Of a stretch of DNA of 64,000 nt, positions 61,701 to 64,000 are shown piece after piece (position 1 is the stretch's first letter; the number at the start of each line of letters is the position of its first letter). The DNA is from Diplolepis rosae (lineage: Eukaryota; Arthropoda; Insecta; Hymenoptera; Diplolepididae): NCBI GenBank assembly GCA_030998225.1, contig JAPYXD010000746.1, positions 992,001-1,056,000 on the forward strand, given 5' to 3'. A model generated the notes under the pieces. It was not told the origin of the DNA and ran no database searches. It saw only the letters and a program-made list of their open reading frames with translations. Both the position numbers and the translations under genes were made by a program.

Positions 61701-64000
61701 CGGAAATCTCGCGTATTAGTTGGCCACTTTATAACAATTCTCTTACTCCTAAGAATTGGCGCATTACTTGGCCACTCTTTTCAAGACAGACTTCCTTTAA
61801 CTCGCGCATTACTTGATCACCTTACTTAAAGTCAGAGTGCGGAAATCTCGCGTATTACTTGGCCACTTTATAAAAATTCTTAAAATCCTAAGAACACGCG
61901 CATTACTTGGCCACCTTACTTTAACTCAGAGTTCGGAAATCTCGCGTATTAGTTGGCCACTGTATAACAATTCTTATACTCCTAAGAATTCGTGCATTAC
62001 TTGGCCACCTTATTTTAAGTCAGATTCCGGAAATCTCGCGTATTACTTGGCCACTTTAGAAAAATTCTTATACTCCTAAGAACTCGCGTATTACTTGGCC
62101 ACCTTACTTAAAGTCAGAGTCCGGAAATCTCGCGTATTACTTGGCCACTGTAGAAAAATTCTTATAATCCTAAGAACTCGCGCATTACTTGGCCACCTTA
62201 CTTTAACTCAGAGTTCGGAAATCTCGCGTATTAGTTGGCCACTTTATAACAATTCTTATACTCCTAAGAATTCGTGCATTACTTGGCCACCTTACTTTAA
62301 GTCAGAGTTCGGAAATTTCGCTTATTAGTTGGCCACTTTATAACAATTCTCTTACTCCTAAGAATTCGCGCATTACTTGGCCACTCTTTTCAAGACAGAC
62401 TTCATTTAACTCGCGCATTACTTGATCACCTTACTTAAAGTCAGAGTTCGGAAATCTCGCGCATTACTTGGCCACTTTATAAAAATTCTTAAAATCCTAA
62501 GAACTCGCGAATTACTTGGCCACCTTACTTTAACTTAGAGTTCGGAAATCTCGCGTATTAGTTGGCCACTTTATAACAATTCTTATACTCCTAAGAATTC
62601 GTGCATTACTTGGCCACCTTACTTTAAGTCAGAGTTCGGAAATCTCGCGTATTAGTTGGCCACTTTATAACAATTCTCTTACTCCTAAGAATTCGTGCAT
62701 TACTTGGCCACCTTATTTAAAGTCAGATTCCGGAAATCTCGCGTATTGCTTGGGCAATTTAGAAAAATTCTTATACTCCTATGAATTCGCGTATTACTTG
62801 GCCACTTATAAAAATATATATAAAAATTCTTATACTCCTAAGATCTCGCGCATTACCTGGCCACTTTATAAAAATTCTTAAAATCCTAAGAACTCGCGAA
62901 TTACTTGGCCACCTTACTTTAACTCAGAGTTATGAAATCTTGCGTATTACTTGGCCACTTTATAAAAATTCTTAAAATCCTAAGAACACGCGCATTACTT
63001 GGCCACCTTACTTTAACTCAGAGTTCGGAAATCTCGCGTATTAGTTGGCCACTTTATAACAATTCTTATACTCCGAAGAATTCGTGCATTACTTGGCCAC
63101 CTTATTTAAAGTCAGATTCCGGAAATCTCGCGTATTACTTGGGCACTTTAGAAAAATTCTTATACTCCTATGAATTCGCGTATTACTTGGCCACCTTACT
63201 TAAAGTCAGAGTTCGGAAATTTCGCTTACTAGTTGGCCACTTTATAAAAATTCTTAAAATCCTAAGAACTCGCGAATTACTTGGCCACCTTACTTTAACT
63301 CAGAGTTCGTAAATCTCGCGTATTAGTTGGCCACTTTATTACAATTCTCTTACTCCTAAGAATTCGCGCATTACTTGGCCACCTTATTTAGAGTCAGAGT
63401 CCGGAAATGTCGCGCATTACTTGGCCACTCTTTTCAGGACAGGCTTCGTCTAACTCGCGCATTACGAGGCCACATATGTATTTATATCAGTCATGAGGTC
63501 AATTGAACTCGCGCATTACTTGGCCACCTTACTTGAAGTCAGAGTCCTGAAATCTCGGGCATTACTTGGCCACTCTTTTCAGGACAGACTTCGTCTAACT
63601 CGCGTATTACGAGGCCACTTATGTATTTATATCAGTCCTGTGGTCCATTGAACTCGCGTATTACTTGGCCACCTTACTTAAAGTCAGAGTACGGAAATCT
63701 CGCGCATTACTTGGCCACTTTAGAAAAATTCTTAAAATCCTGAGAACTCGCGCATTACTTGGCCACTTTACTTTAAGTCAGAGACCGGAAATCTCGCGTA
63801 TTAGTAGGCCACGTTATAACAAGTCTTATCCTCCTATGAATTCGCGTCTTACTTGGCCACCTTACTTTAAGTCAGAGTTCGGAAATTTCGCTTATTAGTT
63901 GGCCACTTTATAACAATTCTCTTACTCCTAAGAATTCGCGCATTACTTGGCCACTCTTTTCAAGACAGACTTCATTTAACTCGCGCATTACTTGATCACC
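58761..64000 (+). repeat. Right-hand satellite block with GATC core variant
   Basis: Mostly S1/S2 dimers with AAAATCCTAAGAAC and TTTAGAAA subtypes. A core variant ATTACTTGATCACC occurs near 59,491, 59,971, 61,488, 61,815, 62,424 and 63,984, each time after S3 of the TTTAAC type. A ~421-bp local duplication covers about 60,740-61,160 and 61,160-61,580 (CTTATAGTCA at 60,751 and 61,172). S5 near 60,351, 60,695, 63,476 and 63,620. Confidence 0.83.

Larger units (their letters stand above)
1..64000 (+). repeat. Complex satellite array, entire window
   Basis: Seen directly: the 19-bp core TCGCGCATTACTTGGCCAC recurs without interruption from the first to the last line, all in one orientation, separated by 26-40-bp linkers drawn from five recurring classes. 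Most monomers are 45-48 bp, with longer 54-bp and 59-bp forms. Linkers mostly alternate between the S1/S3/S5 family and the S2/S4 family, so the practical period is about 94 bp (46+48). No unique sequence, inverted segment or transposon remnant was noticed. The window opens and closes inside the array, so its true length is unknown. Known biology: such arrays with multi-kilobase higher-order repeats are typical of eukaryotic centromeric, pericentromeric or subtelomeric heterochromatin. Which of these applies, and the species, cannot be read from the sequence. Confidence 0.97.

Noticed and set aside
1..64000. CRISPR array (short conserved repeat alternating with spacers)
   Set aside because: Linkers are drawn from about five reused classes rather than being unique, the core is variable and only 19 bp, there are over a thousand units, and no cas gene or leader is present.
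1..64000. Transposable element or IS insertions
   Set aside because: No terminal inverted repeats, long terminal repeats, target-site duplications, poly-A tails or transposase/reverse-transcriptase frames were seen. The S5 linker was considered as a possible inserted fragment, but it is only 35 bp and always in satellite register.
1..64000. Telomeric repeat, rDNA spacer or tRNA/5S clusters
   Set aside because: No TTAGGG/TTTAGGG-like short repeats, no recognisable rRNA segments, and no tRNA A/B box arrangement in the monomers.
1..64000. Assembly artefact as the sole explanation
   Set aside because: Graded divergence between blocks, private variants and monomer-quantised indels look like natural satellite evolution. 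Local copy-number errors in the assembly remain possible and cannot be excluded from the sequence.

Overview
The whole 64-kb window is one uninterrupted satellite array (tandem repeat). I find no gene, RNA gene, transposon or unique sequence in it. A 19-bp core, consensus TCGCGCATTACTTGGCCAC, recurs about every 45-59 bp, always in the same orientation. That is roughly 1,350-1,400 monomers, estimated from monomer length. Between cores lies one of only five recurring linker classes, named here for convenience: S1 (27 bp, contains AGTCAGAGTCCGGAAATC), S2 (28-29 bp, ATAAAAATTCTTATACTCCT), S3 (26 bp, CAAGACAGACTTCGTTTAAC), S4 (40 bp, an S2 with 12 extra AT-rich bases) and S5 (35 bp, contains ATCAGTCATGAGGTCCATTG). 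Core plus linker gives monomers of 46, 47-48, 45, 59 and 54 bp.

An array of this size and complexity, with multi-kilobase higher-order repeats, points to a eukaryotic chromosome, most likely heterochromatin (centromeric, pericentromeric or subtelomeric). The sequence alone does not identify the species. G+C is about 40% for the common S1+S2 dimer, and the core keeps two CpGs.

Layout: (A) 1 to ~6.48 kb, two near-identical 3.24-kb higher-order repeats in tandem. (B) ~6.5-39.6 kb, a mosaic of related 2-3.4-kb blocks carrying a shared signature (ten copies of CAATTGTCTTACTCC), with local tandem duplications of 2,084, ~854/908/430, 2,322, 2,449 and ~1,948-2,136 bp. (C) ~39.6-43.5 kb, a more diverged stretch with a ~1.25-kb duplication. 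(D) ~43.5-57.1 kb, a ~5-kb collinear block duplicated at a displacement of 6.4-7.1 kb. (E) ~57.1-64 kb, an S5-rich zone with a 430-bp nine-monomer repeat, followed by a zone carrying a GATC core variant. S5 is strongly clustered, and I saw none between ~31.6 and ~43.5 kb.

Open reading frames, up to 215 codons and only on the + strand, are by-products of the repeat. The core reads through in all three forward frames (SRITWP / RALLGH / AHYLAT), while its complement carries TAA in one frame. No protein-coding call is made. All positions and identities were judged by eye, so small coordinate errors in long block boundaries are likely.
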